Shown here piece by piece: positions 43,034-52,613 of a stretch of 64,000 nucleotides of DNA. The notes under the pieces were generated by a model. That model did not search any database and was not told where the DNA came from. It saw only the letters and a program-made list of their open reading frames with translations. This DNA comes from Pseudomonas putida (GTDB lineage Bacteria > Pseudomonadota > Gammaproteobacteria > Pseudomonadales > Pseudomonadaceae). The translations under genes and the position numbers were made by a program. The first letter of the stretch is position 1; each line of letters opens with the position of its first letter. The stretch is taken from NCBI RefSeq assembly GCF_022627325.1, contig NZ_JAETZZ010000008.1, positions 62,001 to 126,000 on the forward strand. Direction: 5' to 3'.

Positions 43034-44500
43034 TTGGTTGACAATACGCAACTGCATAACGTTTCAGCGTCCTCGCCTACTCTCACTCGGCGACATCTAC
43101 TCCAGGCAGGCATGACCGGGATTGCCGTCAGTGTGTTTGCGCCCTGGTCGTCATGGGCGGCACCATCGGGCGTCTTGGTGAACGATGTGACGATGCTCAA
43201 TCCGATTTGGGTCAATCGCCTGTTCGCACCCCGCACCACTGGCGAAATACAGCGAGCGCTCGCTATGTCGTCAGGCCCAGTCAGCATCGGTGGTGGCCGT
43301 TATAGCATGGGGGGACAAATTGCGACCGAAGACAGCCTGCACCTCGACATGCGGCAGTTTGACCAGGTGATCCGATACTCGCCTGAGAACAGAGTCATAC
43401 GCGTGCAAACAGGGATGCGGTGGCGTGACTTGCAGTCGGTCATCGACCCAGACGACCTCTCGATAAAAATCATGCAGAGCTATGCCAATTTCACCGTCGG
43501 CGGATCGCTCTCGGTCAACGCTCATGGACGCTACGTCGGCGCTGGCCCGGTCATCAACTCTGTGCGTTCTCTGCAACTGGTGCTTGCGGACGGTTCGGCA
43601 TTAGAAGCGTCCCGCACCACGAATTCCGACCTCTTCTACGCTGCTATCGGTGGCTATGGCGCGATGGGGGTGATCACTGAGGTCGAATTGGACCTGGTGC
43701 CCAACACCATAATTGAACGTCAGATACAGCGCATGCCAGCGGCTGATTACCCGAGTTTTTTCAATGACCGAGTGCGCAACAACGAACAGGCCATCCTGCA
43801 TAACGCCGATTTGACTCCCCCTTTTTTCGACACAGCCACGTCCGTCACTTGGCACACTTCGGACAAAGCGTTGACGGTCGCAGAAAGGCTGGTTGCGCCG
43901 GGGCAGTCTTACAAAATCAACCAGACCGTCATGTGGAGTGTGACCAAGCTTCCCGGCGGCCCAATGCTTCGCAAGGATGTGATCGATCCACTGCGTTATT
44001 TCAACCAACCGGTGGTACGGCGCAACTACGAGGCCAGTGCGGATGTCGCCTCGCTTGGCCCCATTGCAACCCGGAACGGTACCTACGCATTGCAGGAGTA
44101 TTTTGTGCCGGTGGCACAGTTCAATGCGTTCGTGAAACAAATGGCCGCCATCCTCCAGGCGCACCGCGTTGACGCCGTCAATATATCCATTCGACACGCA
44201 CCAGCCGACCCCGACTCGTTTCTGTCCTGGGCACGCGAAGAGGTGTTTTCCTTCGTGCTTTATTATTGGCAGCGCGTGGAGGTGGATGATCGCGAGCAGG
44301 TTGGTGTGTGGACACGCGAACTCATCGACGCTGCGCTGTTGCTTGGCGGTACCTACTACCTTCCCTATCAACTGCATGCAACGCAGGAACAGTTCTCAAG
44401 TGCCTACCCAAACGCTCGGCGTCTGCTCGCACTCAAAGCACAAGTCGACCCAGGCGATCGATTCCGGAACAAGCTCTGGGACAAGTACCACACGGGATAG
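43034..44500 (+). CDS. Exported FAD-binding oxidase (VAO/PCMH fold)
   Basis: About 488 residues. No ATG lies before residue ~27, so I take TTG 43034, which has GAGG eight bases upstream. A twin-arginine-like signal is visible (TLTRRHLLQAGMTGIAVSVF, then APWSSWAAP). The FAD domain has SIGGGRYSMGGQI, NFTVGGSLSVNAHGRYVGAG and GYGAMGVITEVELDLVP; the C-terminus resembles sugar/alditol-oxidase-like enzymes. Convergent with the Old Yellow Enzyme gene. Substrate unknown. Confidence 0.78.
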   Translation: MVDNTQLHNVSASSPTLTRRHLLQAGMTGIAVSVFAPWSSWAAPSGVLVNDVTMLNPIWVNRLFAPRTTGEIQRALAMSSGPVSIGGGRYSMGGQIATEDSLHLDMRQFDQVIRYSPENRVIRVQTGMRWRDLQSVIDPDDLSIKIMQSYANFTVGGSLSVNAHGRYVGAGPVINSVRSLQLVLADGSALEASRTTNSDLFYAAIGGYGAMGVITEVELDLVPNTIIERQIQRMPAADYPSFFNDRVRNNEQAILHNADLTPPFFDTATSVTWHTSDKALTVAERLVAPGQSYKINQTVMWSVTKLPGGPMLRKDVIDPLRYFNQPVVRRNYEASADVASLGPIATRNGTYALQEYFVPVAQFNAFVKQMAAILQAHRVDAVNISIRHAPADPDSFLSWAREEVFSFVLYYWQRVEVDDREQVGVWTRELIDAALLLGGTYYLPYQLHATQEQFSSAYPNARRLLALKAQVDPGDRFRNKLWDKYHTG

Positions 44501-44536
44501 TGGAAAGCTTGTGACCAGATTGGCCCTGCGCACGGG

Positions 44537-45793
44537 TCATCTTGCGTCTCTCAGTCCGTTGTAATGCTCCGACCTTTCACTCCATTTACGATACTGGCGA
44601 GTACGAAAAGCCATGTTGAGCTGTTGCAGGATCAGCGCGCGCAGCGGCGACACGCTCGGGTCGGGCTTTTTACCCCGGCTTAGTTTGCGCAATTGAAACT
44701 TCACTACCGCCATGTTCGCCAAGGCCGCGATTGCTTTGTTTTTCCAGGTGATCGGCGGTAATTCAGGGGCGTTGTCTTTCCCCTGCAACCAGGCACGAGG
44801 CAGGTGCGGATCGATGGCTAACGCCGTTCCCATGCCTACCATGTCCACCCCGCTCTGCACGACGCTTTCAGCTACCGGGCGGCGACGTATACCGCCGGTG
44901 ACCATCACCGGCATTCTGGCGACGGTTTGGAGATCACGGGCAAACTCGACGAAATACGCTTCGCGAGCCAGGGTGCGACCATCGCGCGCGTGCCCCTGCA
45001 TGGCAGGTACTTCGTAACTGCCTCCCGACAACTCCACCATGTCGACGCCCAGGTCATTGAGCAGCTCAACAACCTTTTTCGCGTCATCGGTGGTGAATCC
45101 TCCGCGCTGGAAATCGGCGGAATTGAGTTTGACCGCCACCGCAAAATCCGCAGAAACCACGGCCCTTACCGCCTTGACGATTTCCAGCAACAGGCGCGCC
45201 CGGTTTTCCAAAGCGCCACCCCACTGGTCGTTCCGTTGGTTGGTCAACGGCGAAAGGAACTGGCTCAACAAATAGCCATGGGCGGCGTGGATTTCCACAC
45301 CGGTGAATCCGGCTTGTTCACCCAGGCGTGCGGTGTTGGCGAAGCGCTGAATAACTTCTTCGATCACGCCAGGGGTCATCGCGTGAGGCATGGCAAAACG
45401 CTTGGACATGTTGCCCAGTTCCAGCGGAACGGCTGATGGTGCCCAGGTTTTTTGCCCAAGATTGGACTGCATCTGCCGCCCTGGGTGGTTGATCTGCAAC
45501 CAGAACTGCGCACCGCCGGATCGACCAATACGCGCCCAGCGCTTGAACTTGTCCAGTTGCTGATCGTCCTGTAAAACCACGCCCCCCGGCCCGGTCATGG
45601 CACGGCCGTCGACCATCACATTGCCGGTGATGATAAGGCCGGCACCACCGTCCGCCCACGCTTGATACAAACGCATGAGTGCTTCGGAAGGCGCCTGGTC
45701 GGCATCCGCCATATTCTCTTCCATGGCGGCTTTGGCGATTCGGTTCTTGACGGTCGAACCGTTGGGAAGCATCAGGGCGTCGAACACATTCAT
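44537..45793 (-). CDS. NADH:flavin oxidoreductase, Old Yellow Enzyme family
   Basis: 418 residues from ATG 45793 (GAGGA upstream). TIM-barrel OYE motifs: NRIAKAAMEENMAD, WLQINHPGRQMQ, GVEIHAAHGYLLSQFLSPLT followed by NQRNDQWGG, and PVMVTGGIRRR. Lacks the Fe-S C-terminal half of dienoyl-CoA reductase. Reduces activated C=C bonds of enones. Its promoter is a MerR-type copy at 45822-45852, and a MerR gene lies next upstream. Confidence 0.9.
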   Translation of the reverse strand: MNVFDALMLPNGSTVKNRIAKAAMEENMADADQAPSEALMRLYQAWADGGAGLIITGNVMVDGRAMTGPGGVVLQDDQQLDKFKRWARIGRSGGAQFWLQINHPGRQMQSNLGQKTWAPSAVPLELGNMSKRFAMPHAMTPGVIEEVIQRFANTARLGEQAGFTGVEIHAAHGYLLSQFLSPLTNQRNDQWGGALENRARLLLEIVKAVRAVVSADFAVAVKLNSADFQRGGFTTDDAKKVVELLNDLGVDMVELSGGSYEVPAMQGHARDGRTLAREAYFVEFARDLQTVARMPVMVTGGIRRRPVAESVVQSGVDMVGMGTALAIDPHLPRAWLQGKDNAPELPPITWKNKAIAALANMAVVKFQLRKLSRGKKPDPSVSPLRALILQQLNMAFRTRQYRKWSERSEHYNGLRDAR

Positions 45794-45821
45794 GGAGCAG
45801 TCCTCACCTGGATATGAGGCC

Positions 45822-45852
45822 ACCTTAAGCTTGAAGTTAACTTTAAGGTCAA
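45822..45852 (-). promoter_or_regulatory. MerR-type promoter of the Old Yellow Enzyme gene
   Basis: On the minus strand: TTGACC, 19-bp spacer TTAAAGTTAACTTCAAGCT, then TAAGGT, 28 bp before the ATG. Same design as promoters at 33068 and 34859. Confidence 0.78.
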
Positions 45853-45980
45853 TGCCTTTTTCAAGTTCAGGCGATTTTGAATCGCTCCTTACGGTATCGA
45901 AAACGTGTTCAATTGCCCAAAGCCGTGGCTGAGGCCGTGATGGCGGTGCTTTGTGGCGACAACGGGGCGCGCTGAGGCTG

Positions 45981-46460
45981 TCAGGCCCCGGACGCCTGGC
46001 GGGCGTTTTTTCTCGTGGGAGACTTCACCGCAGGTTTGCCGGAGGCTTGGCCAACCCCTTCTTCGCGCAAACGATTGATCAGCATTTGTGCATTGTCGGC
46101 ACACGCCATGCCCTCGGGCTTATCCTCAATGCCCTTGATGACGAGCAGAAGTTGCGCTTTGTTCTGTGCGAGCCGTTGCTCCAGAACAGTGATTTCCTCC
46201 ACCTTCTGTTTGAGTCCTGAGAGCAACTCGTCATGCCGCCAGCCACTGGCGTTCATCGGCATCAATTGCCGGATCTGCTGCAAAGAAAAACCTGCCGCTT
46301 GTGCGCCGGTTATCAGTTCCAGAACCCATTCGGTATCAGGCGCATAGTCGCGGTATCCATTGGCCTTGCGCTCGACGGAGCTGATCAAGCCTCTGGCCTC
46401 GTAGAATCGGATGCGTGACGGATTCAATCCACTGATTTTCGCCAGTTCGCCTATTCTCAT
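45981..46460 (-). CDS. MerR-family regulator, paralogue 2
   Basis: 159 residues. HTH RIGELAKISGLNPSRIRFYE, then RGLISSVERKANGYRDYAPD, long helix LKQKVEEITVLEQRLAQNKA, and a basic tail absent from paralogue 1 (SPTRKNARQ). Shares most of its DNA-binding helix with the protein at 34258, so both may bind all five operators in the window. GGTGAGG precedes the ATG. Confidence 0.9.
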   Translation of the reverse strand: MRIGELAKISGLNPSRIRFYEARGLISSVERKANGYRDYAPDTEWVLELITGAQAAGFSLQQIRQLMPMNASGWRHDELLSGLKQKVEEITVLEQRLAQNKAQLLLVIKGIEDKPEGMACADNAQMLINRLREEGVGQASGKPAVKSPTRKNARQASGA

Positions 46461-46480
46461 GCCTCACCCTGAAATGCCTG

Positions 46481-46508
46481 TTGACCTTGAAGTTGACTTT
46501 AAACCTAA
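46481..46508 (-). promoter_or_regulatory. MerR operator upstream of merR paralogue 2
   Basis: TTGAAGTTGACTTTAA (46487-46502) within a stretch resembling the other MerR operators, 27 bp before the MerR start. Likely autoregulatory. Confidence 0.6.
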
Positions 46509-46671
46509 AGCCATCAGGCGGCCAGGCATCAGGTAGGCCCCTGCCACTTGCAACGCTTGCAACGAGCGGCTCGGCTTTTCGCGGCGAAGGGTGAACTGGC
46601 TTTTTGATCCCGCAGACCTCTTGAAGGCGTTAGATCGCCCTCAAGAGTCTCTTGGCCAATGCCCTGACCTG

Positions 46672-48723
46672 TCAAAGACTCATGTTTATCGAAACGAACG
46701 CTGAACGGCCTGGTGCTGGCGAGAACATCGCCTGGTCGTCGCCGCCCCAGAAGAAGTTGTCATACCAGACATATTCGTACTCACGGTCAAAGAGGTTTTT
46801 CACCTGCAGATCCACGCTGGTTGACGCGGTGATGCGGTAACTGACACTGGCGTCCACGACCACGAAACCACCGTACTTGCCCTGCTCGTTCTGCTCGTCG
46901 ATGTAGTAGCTGCCTTGCGCCCGCCCCTGCGCCCCGAACTTCCAGTCGTCATTGTATCGGTAGTCCACGCCCAGATTGCTGATGTAGCGCGGGGTGGAAA
47001 ATACCTCTTTGCCCGCCAAAGACTGGCCGTTCGCCGCGTAGGCCTTGACCACTTTGGCCTCCTGGATCGCGTGGGACGCCCATACCGTCCATTGATCGTC
47101 CAGCTGAGCACTGATCTGCATGTCCACGCCACGCCGGCGTGTTTCGCCAAGACCGACCGTGGTGCCAGTGCTGGGCATGTTAGCAACTTCATCGGTCGCA
47201 TCCTGCTGCCACAGCGCAACCCGCGCTTGAGCCCCAGGGAATGGCTGAAACTTGATGCCGACTTCCTTGCCGGTGTTGATCGACGGGTCGTACGAGGTTT
47301 GCCCAGGCACCCTATAAGCTGGCCCGCCAGAGCCGGTAAGAATCTGGAAAGTACGCCCCCAGTTGGCGTAAAGGTCGATCTCCGGGGTGACGCTGTAGAT
47401 GACGCTCAGCTTCGGCTGGCGGATCCAGCCATAATCCTGCAGGGATCCCTTGACCTCGCCAAGCGTCTCGCTGTTGCCAGAAAACTTGTCGACGCGCATG
47501 GCTGGGATGATCTTCAGCGCGTCGGTAGGCTGAATGACCGCCTGCACATAACCGCCAATATTGCGCAGGGTGTAAGTGTCGTCATTCTGCACACGTGCCG
47601 CAGGGGCATCGAAGTCGGTCGGGATCCCATAGCTGTAGCGCAGGCGACGATACTCATTGTCCTGCTCCTCGTAGTTGATGCCGCCATCCAGCGTCAGCAC
47701 ATCGTTAGCGCGCCAGGTCAGGTTACTGAGCATCCCGCGCTGCTGCTCATCCCACTGCCGACGCTGGCGTGGCGCGTTGCCGGGCTGGTAATCGGTGAAC
47801 GTGATGGTTCGGTCATCGTTGTAACTGTTGTAGTACAACTTGCTGCTCAGGCTCAGGTCGTCGGCGAGCTGCCAGTCGGCGTGCAGGCTCAGCTGCTTCA
47901 TGTCGCGGTCGTCACCGTCATTGGCGTTCTTGGCCGGCGATTGGGTGCGGCTGGCGTGCAGTTGTTCGCGGGTGAGGAAACCAGACTCTTGGGCCTGGTG
48001 GTGGTAAAGGCGAGCGATAAGGCCGACACGGAAGTCTTGTTCATCGTTGCTGACGAACCATTTGCCGCCAAGCGCATATTTGTTGGACTCACTGTGGTCG
48101 CGGAAACCGTTGCTGTCCTGTTTGGCGAGGATATAGTTCTGGGCGAAATTCCCCTCTTCATGCCCAACTGCCAACTGCACTTCACGCGTGTCGAAGCTGC
48201 CGTATGTCACACGGCTATCGACATAGTTCCCGCCTTGGCGGGTCGCGAAATTGATGTTGCCACCGATATTGTGCAGCCCATAGCGCGGATCGTTGGTACC
48301 GCGCACGACTTCGATGTACTCGATGTCCAGCGGAAAGATCATGTCAATGAAGCGCTGGTTACCACTGTTCACATTGCTCGGCACACCGTCGATCAAGGTC
48401 TTGATGCCGTTGATGTAGCCCTCGCCATTGAATGCGCGGAAGGTGACCTTGCCTGACTCGGCGCCTTGCCCTGTTTCAGTCAACTGGATGCCCGGCATCT
48501 GCCCCAACAGCTGCCAACTGTTCATCACATTCTTGTCTCGCACCTGATCGCCGCCCAGGACATCGACCGAGGTCAGCACATTTTCAGTGCTCAGGGCTAT
48601 AGCGGCAGTTTCGGTGATATTCACATCACCGAGGATGATGGTGGAGTTACCCGTCTGTTCGGCGAGGATTTCAGGTGTGAACATTGCTGTGAAGATGGCT
48701 AACGAAGCTGGGGTGAATCGCAT
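46672..48723 (-). CDS. TonB-dependent outer-membrane receptor
   Basis: 683 residues with signal peptide (SLAIFTAMFTPEILAEQ). Plug domain ~50-165 with NSWQLLGQMPGIQLTETGQG, YINGIKTLIDGVPSNVNSG and EVVRGTNDPRYGLHNIGGNI. A 22-strand barrel follows, with VDLQVKNLFDREYEYVWYDN near the end. It imports a siderophore, metal complex or other large ligand. A Zur-like palindrome 75 bp upstream suggests zinc control. No sigma/anti-sigma pair is adjacent. Confidence 0.92.
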   Translation of the reverse strand: MRFTPASLAIFTAMFTPEILAEQTGNSTIILGDVNITETAAIALSTENVLTSVDVLGGDQVRDKNVMNSWQLLGQMPGIQLTETGQGAESGKVTFRAFNGEGYINGIKTLIDGVPSNVNSGNQRFIDMIFPLDIEYIEVVRGTNDPRYGLHNIGGNINFATRQGGNYVDSRVTYGSFDTREVQLAVGHEEGNFAQNYILAKQDSNGFRDHSESNKYALGGKWFVSNDEQDFRVGLIARLYHHQAQESGFLTREQLHASRTQSPAKNANDGDDRDMKQLSLHADWQLADDLSLSSKLYYNSYNDDRTITFTDYQPGNAPRQRRQWDEQQRGMLSNLTWRANDVLTLDGGINYEEQDNEYRRLRYSYGIPTDFDAPAARVQNDDTYTLRNIGGYVQAVIQPTDALKIIPAMRVDKFSGNSETLGEVKGSLQDYGWIRQPKLSVIYSVTPEIDLYANWGRTFQILTGSGGPAYRVPGQTSYDPSINTGKEVGIKFQPFPGAQARVALWQQDATDEVANMPSTGTTVGLGETRRRGVDMQISAQLDDQWTVWASHAIQEAKVVKAYAANGQSLAGKEVFSTPRYISNLGVDYRYNDDWKFGAQGRAQGSYYIDEQNEQGKYGGFVVVDASVSYRITASTSVDLQVKNLFDREYEYVWYDNFFWGGDDQAMFSPAPGRSAFVSINMSL

Positions 48724-48797
48724 GAAGGTTCCTGAGGCGGGGTTGAGTGGTGGTTGGCGATAGCGACAGGAGGCAGGGCCTCTTTTTGCTTTATGAA

Positions 48798-48816
48798 AAC
48801 GTTATACCATAACGTT
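48798..48816. promoter_or_regulatory. Zur-like palindrome upstream of the TonB receptor
   Basis: AACGTTAT-ACC-ATAACGTT, perfect 8-bp arms. The GTTATA..ATAAC core is that of gamma-proteobacterial Zur boxes. Located in the expected promoter area of the receptor gene. Confidence 0.5.
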
Positions 48817-49194
48817 ACGTTCTCATGGAACGGGTTCATCGGACCTGTACCGCATCGTTCGCTGCGCTCTAGCGCGTCGATTTGACCTTGATTGCCATGG
48901 CCTTTTCGCCGAGCACGAGGGGCCTCTCCTGCCCAAAGCGCTACCACTTCACAACCTGCCGGGAATGGTCCTGACCTGACGTGGCTGGTGGGCCATACTG
49001 TTGCCGAACTATCAGGCGTGAATGCGTCCTTGAGCCTGGCCTGCGGATTTAGCATTTGGCCTGGAAATGCTGCAGTTTGCGTCCTATACCAGAACATCCC
49101 GTTTTGCTAGAAAATCGCGTGCTGATCCTGTCCTCGCAACGAATGCCGCAGCCTCTGACAGGTGCCGCCCGCACCCCCAGAAAAAGGAAGCCCC
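48817..49194. other. Non-coding region before the diguanylate cyclase
   Basis: About 380 bases; no gene recognised. It should contain the promoter of the plus-strand cyclase. Confidence 0.4.
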
Positions 49195-50232
49195 ATGCCA
49201 GCTTGTCCCCTGCCCTCCGACGAAGCAGCCCGCCAACGCACTCTGGATGAGATGCACCTGCTCGACACACCGGCCGAGCATTACCTCGACACCCTGGTAC
49301 GGCTTACCCAGCAACTGGCGCAAGTGGACACCGTGCTGATCAGCCTGATCGACCAGGAGCGCCAGTGGTTCAAGGCACGTATCGGGCTGGAGGCCACCGA
49401 GACGCCGCGCAACGTTTCATTCTGTGGCTACGCCATCCTTGGCGAAGGCACCTTGTTGGTGCCCGATGCCACGCATGACCCGCGTTTCGTCGACAACCCG
49501 CTGGTACTCAGCCCACCCTACATCCGCTTTTACGCTGGCCATCCGTTGCGCGCGGGGAATGGCAAAGCCATAGGGACGTTGTGCATGCTCGACCCTCGCC
49601 CGCGCACGCTGAACGAGACGCAGCAAGCCAACTTCAAGGACCTGGCCACCCTCGCAGAGGGTTATCTGCAGTTGCGTGGCCTGATCCAGACCAACCGTGA
49701 CCTGCGCCTGGAAATGGACCGAGAGCAGCGCAAGGCCATGCTCGACCCTTTGACGCAGCTGTGGAACCGCAACGGTCTGACAGCGTTCGAGGACCACGAG
49801 CGGCGCCGCGCAGCACAGAGCAGCCTGCGCCTGGGGGCGATCTATGCAGACCTCGACCATTTCAAACGCATCAACGACCGGTATGGCCATGCCACTGGCG
49901 ATCAGGTGCTGTGCGAATGCGCCCGCCGCCTGCGCGCAGCGCTGCGCCCGGACGATCTGGTGGTGCGCCAGGGCGGCGAGGAATTCGTCGCGCTGGTCAT
50001 GGTCAACGACAGCGAAGAGCTCAAGGGGATTGCAGAGCGGGTGCGGCAGATGATTGGCAGCGAACCGCTACAACTGCCCACCGGCCCGCTGCGTGTCAGC
50101 CTGAGCATCGGCTGCACGCTGCTCAACGATCAAGAGCACCTCGACCGGGCGCTGGAACGCGCCGACTCCGGGCTCTACAGCGCCAAGCAGAATGGGCGTG
50201 ACCGGGTGGTTTATGTAGCAACCGTTGACTGA
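49195..50232 (+). CDS. Diguanylate cyclase with GAF sensor domain
   Basis: 345 residues from ATG 49195 (AAGGAAG upstream); an earlier GTG-type start at 49162 is less well placed. GAF domain ~25-160 (DTVLISLIDQERQWFKARIG, NVSFCGYAILGEGTLLVPDA). GGDEF domain ~185-345 with IYADLDHFKRINDRYGHATG and active-site GGEEF. The RxxD inhibitory site is present (RPDD, five residues before GGEEF). Should make c-di-GMP under product feedback. No membrane segments, so cytosolic. Confidence 0.92.
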   Translation: MPACPLPSDEAARQRTLDEMHLLDTPAEHYLDTLVRLTQQLAQVDTVLISLIDQERQWFKARIGLEATETPRNVSFCGYAILGEGTLLVPDATHDPRFVDNPLVLSPPYIRFYAGHPLRAGNGKAIGTLCMLDPRPRTLNETQQANFKDLATLAEGYLQLRGLIQTNRDLRLEMDREQRKAMLDPLTQLWNRNGLTAFEDHERRRAAQSSLRLGAIYADLDHFKRINDRYGHATGDQVLCECARRLRAALRPDDLVVRQGGEEFVALVMVNDSEELKGIAERVRQMIGSEPLQLPTGPLRVSLSIGCTLLNDQEHLDRALERADSGLYSAKQNGRDRVVYVATVD

Positions 50233-50321
50233 CCTGGACATCTGTAGACGCAAGAGTTGGCCTGTGCCTGACGTTCGTTTCAGGACAGCGTGATCCATGC
50301 AAACAGGCGGCGGGCACCTCC

Positions 50322-50741
50322 TCAGGGTGTACGCCGCCCCTGCAGCACAGTGAACGCATACATCCCCGCCAGCATGGCCAATACGAATACCAGTATCTGC
50401 CAGTGCCCGGTGAGCGAGATAGCGACCGCAGGCCCCGGGCAGATGCCGGCAATGCCCCAGCCTATGCCGAACACCAGGCTGCCACCGATCAGACGGGCGT
50501 CCAGCTCTCTTTTCACAGGTAACTGCATAGGGGCGCCCAGCAACGACCGCTGGTGTTTGCGGGCCCAATTCAACGGCGCAGCCGCCACCGCGATGGCCCC
50601 GGCCATCACCAGTGCAAGTGACGGATCCCAGGCCCCGGTCACATCGAGAAAAGCCAGCACTTTGGCGGGGTTCGCCATTCCTGCCAACAGCAGGCCCAGA
50701 CCAAAGATCAACCCGGCGACAAAAGCCGTCAACTTGTTCAT
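50322..50741 (-). CDS. YeeE/YedE-family transporter half, second subunit
   Basis: 139 residues from ATG 50741. Four or five membrane helices with MNKLTAFVAGLIFGLGLLLA and the family motif GIAGICPGPAVAI. Starts two bases after the stop of the partner gene. The two-gene arrangement matches small PmpA/PmpB-like thiosulfate or sulfur-compound transporters. Confidence 0.85.
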   Translation of the reverse strand: MNKLTAFVAGLIFGLGLLLAGMANPAKVLAFLDVTGAWDPSLALVMAGAIAVAAAPLNWARKHQRSLLGAPMQLPVKRELDARLIGGSLVFGIGWGIAGICPGPAVAISLTGHWQILVFVLAMLAGMYAFTVLQGRRTP

Positions 50742-50743
50742 TC

Positions 50744-51178
50744 TCAGGCCCCCAGCGCATGGCGGATGACGTACACGGTGGCAAAACCGCTGGCCATGAA
50801 GCACACCGTCGCCACGATGGAGCGGGGAGACAAGCGGGAGACACCACACACGCCGTGGCCACTGGTACAACCCGAGCCGTATCGTGTCCCCAAGCCAACC
50901 AGCAGCCCGGCAATCACCAACGCCGGCCACGGGGTATCGATTTCGATTTCCGGCAGCACGGCGAACAGCCCCCACAGCAAAGGCGTAATCAGCAGGCCGA
51001 GAACAAACAGCGCCTTCTCACCCCAGCCCTCACTGCCCCTTTGCATCACACTTGCAAGCAGGCCGCTGATGCCGGCGATGCGGCCATTGGCCAGAATGAA
51101 CAGGCTGGCGGCCAGCCCGATCAAGGCCCCTCCCCCCAAAGCACTCCAGGGTGTGAAGTTGATCCAATCAATGCTCAT
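50744..51178 (-). CDS. YeeE/YedE-family transporter half, first subunit
   Basis: 144 residues from ATG 51178, with CGGAGG upstream; the frame extends to 51370 but that part is low-quality. Four to five helices, and the conserved cysteine motif [20 protein letters not shown] used in sulfur-anion passage. Adjacent to the second subunit. Confidence 0.88.
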   Translation of the reverse strand: MSIDWINFTPWSALGGGALIGLAASLFILANGRIAGISGLLASVMQRGSEGWGEKALFVLGLLITPLLWGLFAVLPEIEIDTPWPALVIAGLLVGLGTRYGSGCTSGHGVCGVSRLSPRSIVATVCFMASGFATVYVIRHALGA

Positions 51179-51272
51179 GTTGCACCTCCGGCGCAGTGAA
51201 CCTGGTATAGGGCGTTGAACAGCACAGCAAGATGGCACGCATGATAACGATTCGCCGAACGCCCCACACCGC

Positions 51273-52592
51273 TCAACCCGGCAGCGCCGCCAACACCGCA
51301 GTGACCATGCCGTTGAACGTCGCCGGTGAGTCCACCACGCGTGCAGTGACTTTCGCCTCACCGTCGGCACGGGTGGCGCGCCGGGCCTGGTCGGCAGTGG
51401 CCGACAGCTTGACGATCACTACTTCGCGGCGCGGGTTGATATAGATTTTCTGACCGAAGCGCCCGCTGGCCTCGACAGAGCCGTCGCCATCGTTTTTCTG
51501 ATACCAGTAGTTGCGATAAGCGTAGCCCGGGCGGCCGGGGGCAAGGTTGCCTTGGGCGAACGACGCCGGGTCAGCGGGCTGGAACGTGCTGCGCACCGCT
51601 TGGTTGAAACTGTCACCCTTGACGTCACGGGCCAGCTCACGGCGCACCCGTTCAGCGAAGCGCGCCGTGTCGCGCAGGTTGCAGCTGATACCGCCGCTGG
51701 CCATCTCGGTACCGAGCGGGTCGACTTGCACATAGGCATCGTCCTGGGCGAAGCGTGACCAGATACGTTGTTCAACCAGTTGCGCCCAGTTCAGCCCGGT
51801 GATGCGCCGCAGTGCCCAGGCCAACGCTTCGGGTGAGCCGTTCTGGTAGAAAAACAGCGGTTTGGCGCCTGAGTCGGGCGCCTTTCGTGCGTGCTGGAGG
51901 AAACTGTAGATATCCCCCGGCATGCCTTCGGCGCGAGGTATGAGCCCCGTGGCGGCAAACAGCCCCAGGTCCGGCGGCATCTGCGGCGGGTACTCCACCG
52001 CCACCTGCATGTCCAGGTTGGCCTGCACCGTCGCCTCGCCAAATGGCGTGCCGCTGAGTTCCGGCACGTAATGCGCCAATGTACGTTGCGGGTCCAGCGT
52101 GCCTTCGGCGATCAGTTGGGCGGCGATCAGGCCAGTCACGGACTTGGTCATCGAGGCCCAGATATGCGGCTGCCCGGGTTGGAAACCCTCCAGATAACGC
52201 TCGTACACCACCTGGCCACGGTGCAGCACGATGAGCCCGTCGGTGCTGGTCTGTTGCAGGTAGCTCGCCAACGTCAGGGGCTGCTCGCCGGCAGTGAACG
52301 CCACCTGGTCAAGCGCCAGCTCGGTGCCTGTCGGCAAGGCCAGCGGCGTGGACGCGCGGCCGATGCCCCGGGTCGGCGAAACCTCGCGGGCGTGGCGCAT
52401 GGACCAGCGCAGGAACGGGGGCTGGAACGCGTTGGCCTGGTTCACGCGCAACTGCGGTGCAGGGGGAAACCCTTGCATCACGCCCTGCTCTGCCGGTGCG
52501 CTGCTGGCCACGCCCGGGGCAAGTGTACCGGCCAGCATCAAAGCGATGGCCGGCAGGTTGGCCGGTGATGGGTGTATGCTGCGTTTGGACAT
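51273..52592 (-). CDS. Secreted serine hydrolase, class C beta-lactamase / 6-aminohexanoate-dimer hydrolase type
   Basis: 439 residues with a signal peptide ([20 protein letters not shown]). Catalytic SxxK is Ser147-Met-Thr-Lys150 in [10 protein letters not shown]; the second motif YxN is Tyr249-Gln-Asn251 in FFYQNGSPE. NylB- and esterase-like members cleave esters or amides of linear acids. It is 21 bp downstream of the DUF1302 gene, so it may release substrate in the periplasm for the beta-oxidation genes upstream. Confidence 0.87.
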   Translation of the reverse strand: MSKRSIHPSPANLPAIALMLAGTLAPGVASSAPAEQGVMQGFPPAPQLRVNQANAFQPPFLRWSMRHAREVSPTRGIGRASTPLALPTGTELALDQVAFTAGEQPLTLASYLQQTSTDGLIVLHRGQVVYERYLEGFQPGQPHIWASMTKSVTGLIAAQLIAEGTLDPQRTLAHYVPELSGTPFGEATVQANLDMQVAVEYPPQMPPDLGLFAATGLIPRAEGMPGDIYSFLQHARKAPDSGAKPLFFYQNGSPEALAWALRRITGLNWAQLVEQRIWSRFAQDDAYVQVDPLGTEMASGGISCNLRDTARFAERVRRELARDVKGDSFNQAVRSTFQPADPASFAQGNLAPGRPGYAYRNYWYQKNDGDGSVEASGRFGQKIYINPRREVVIVKLSATADQARRATRADGEAKVTARVVDSPATFNGMVTAVLAALPG

Positions 52593-52613
52593 AGTCTTGC
52601 CTCCTTGAGTGGT

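Noticed and set aside
50741..50975. Long N-terminal extension of the second YeeE gene (217-residue reading)
   Set aside because: It overlaps the partner subunit gene in another frame and lacks membrane character; the ATG at 50741 gives a family-sized protein.
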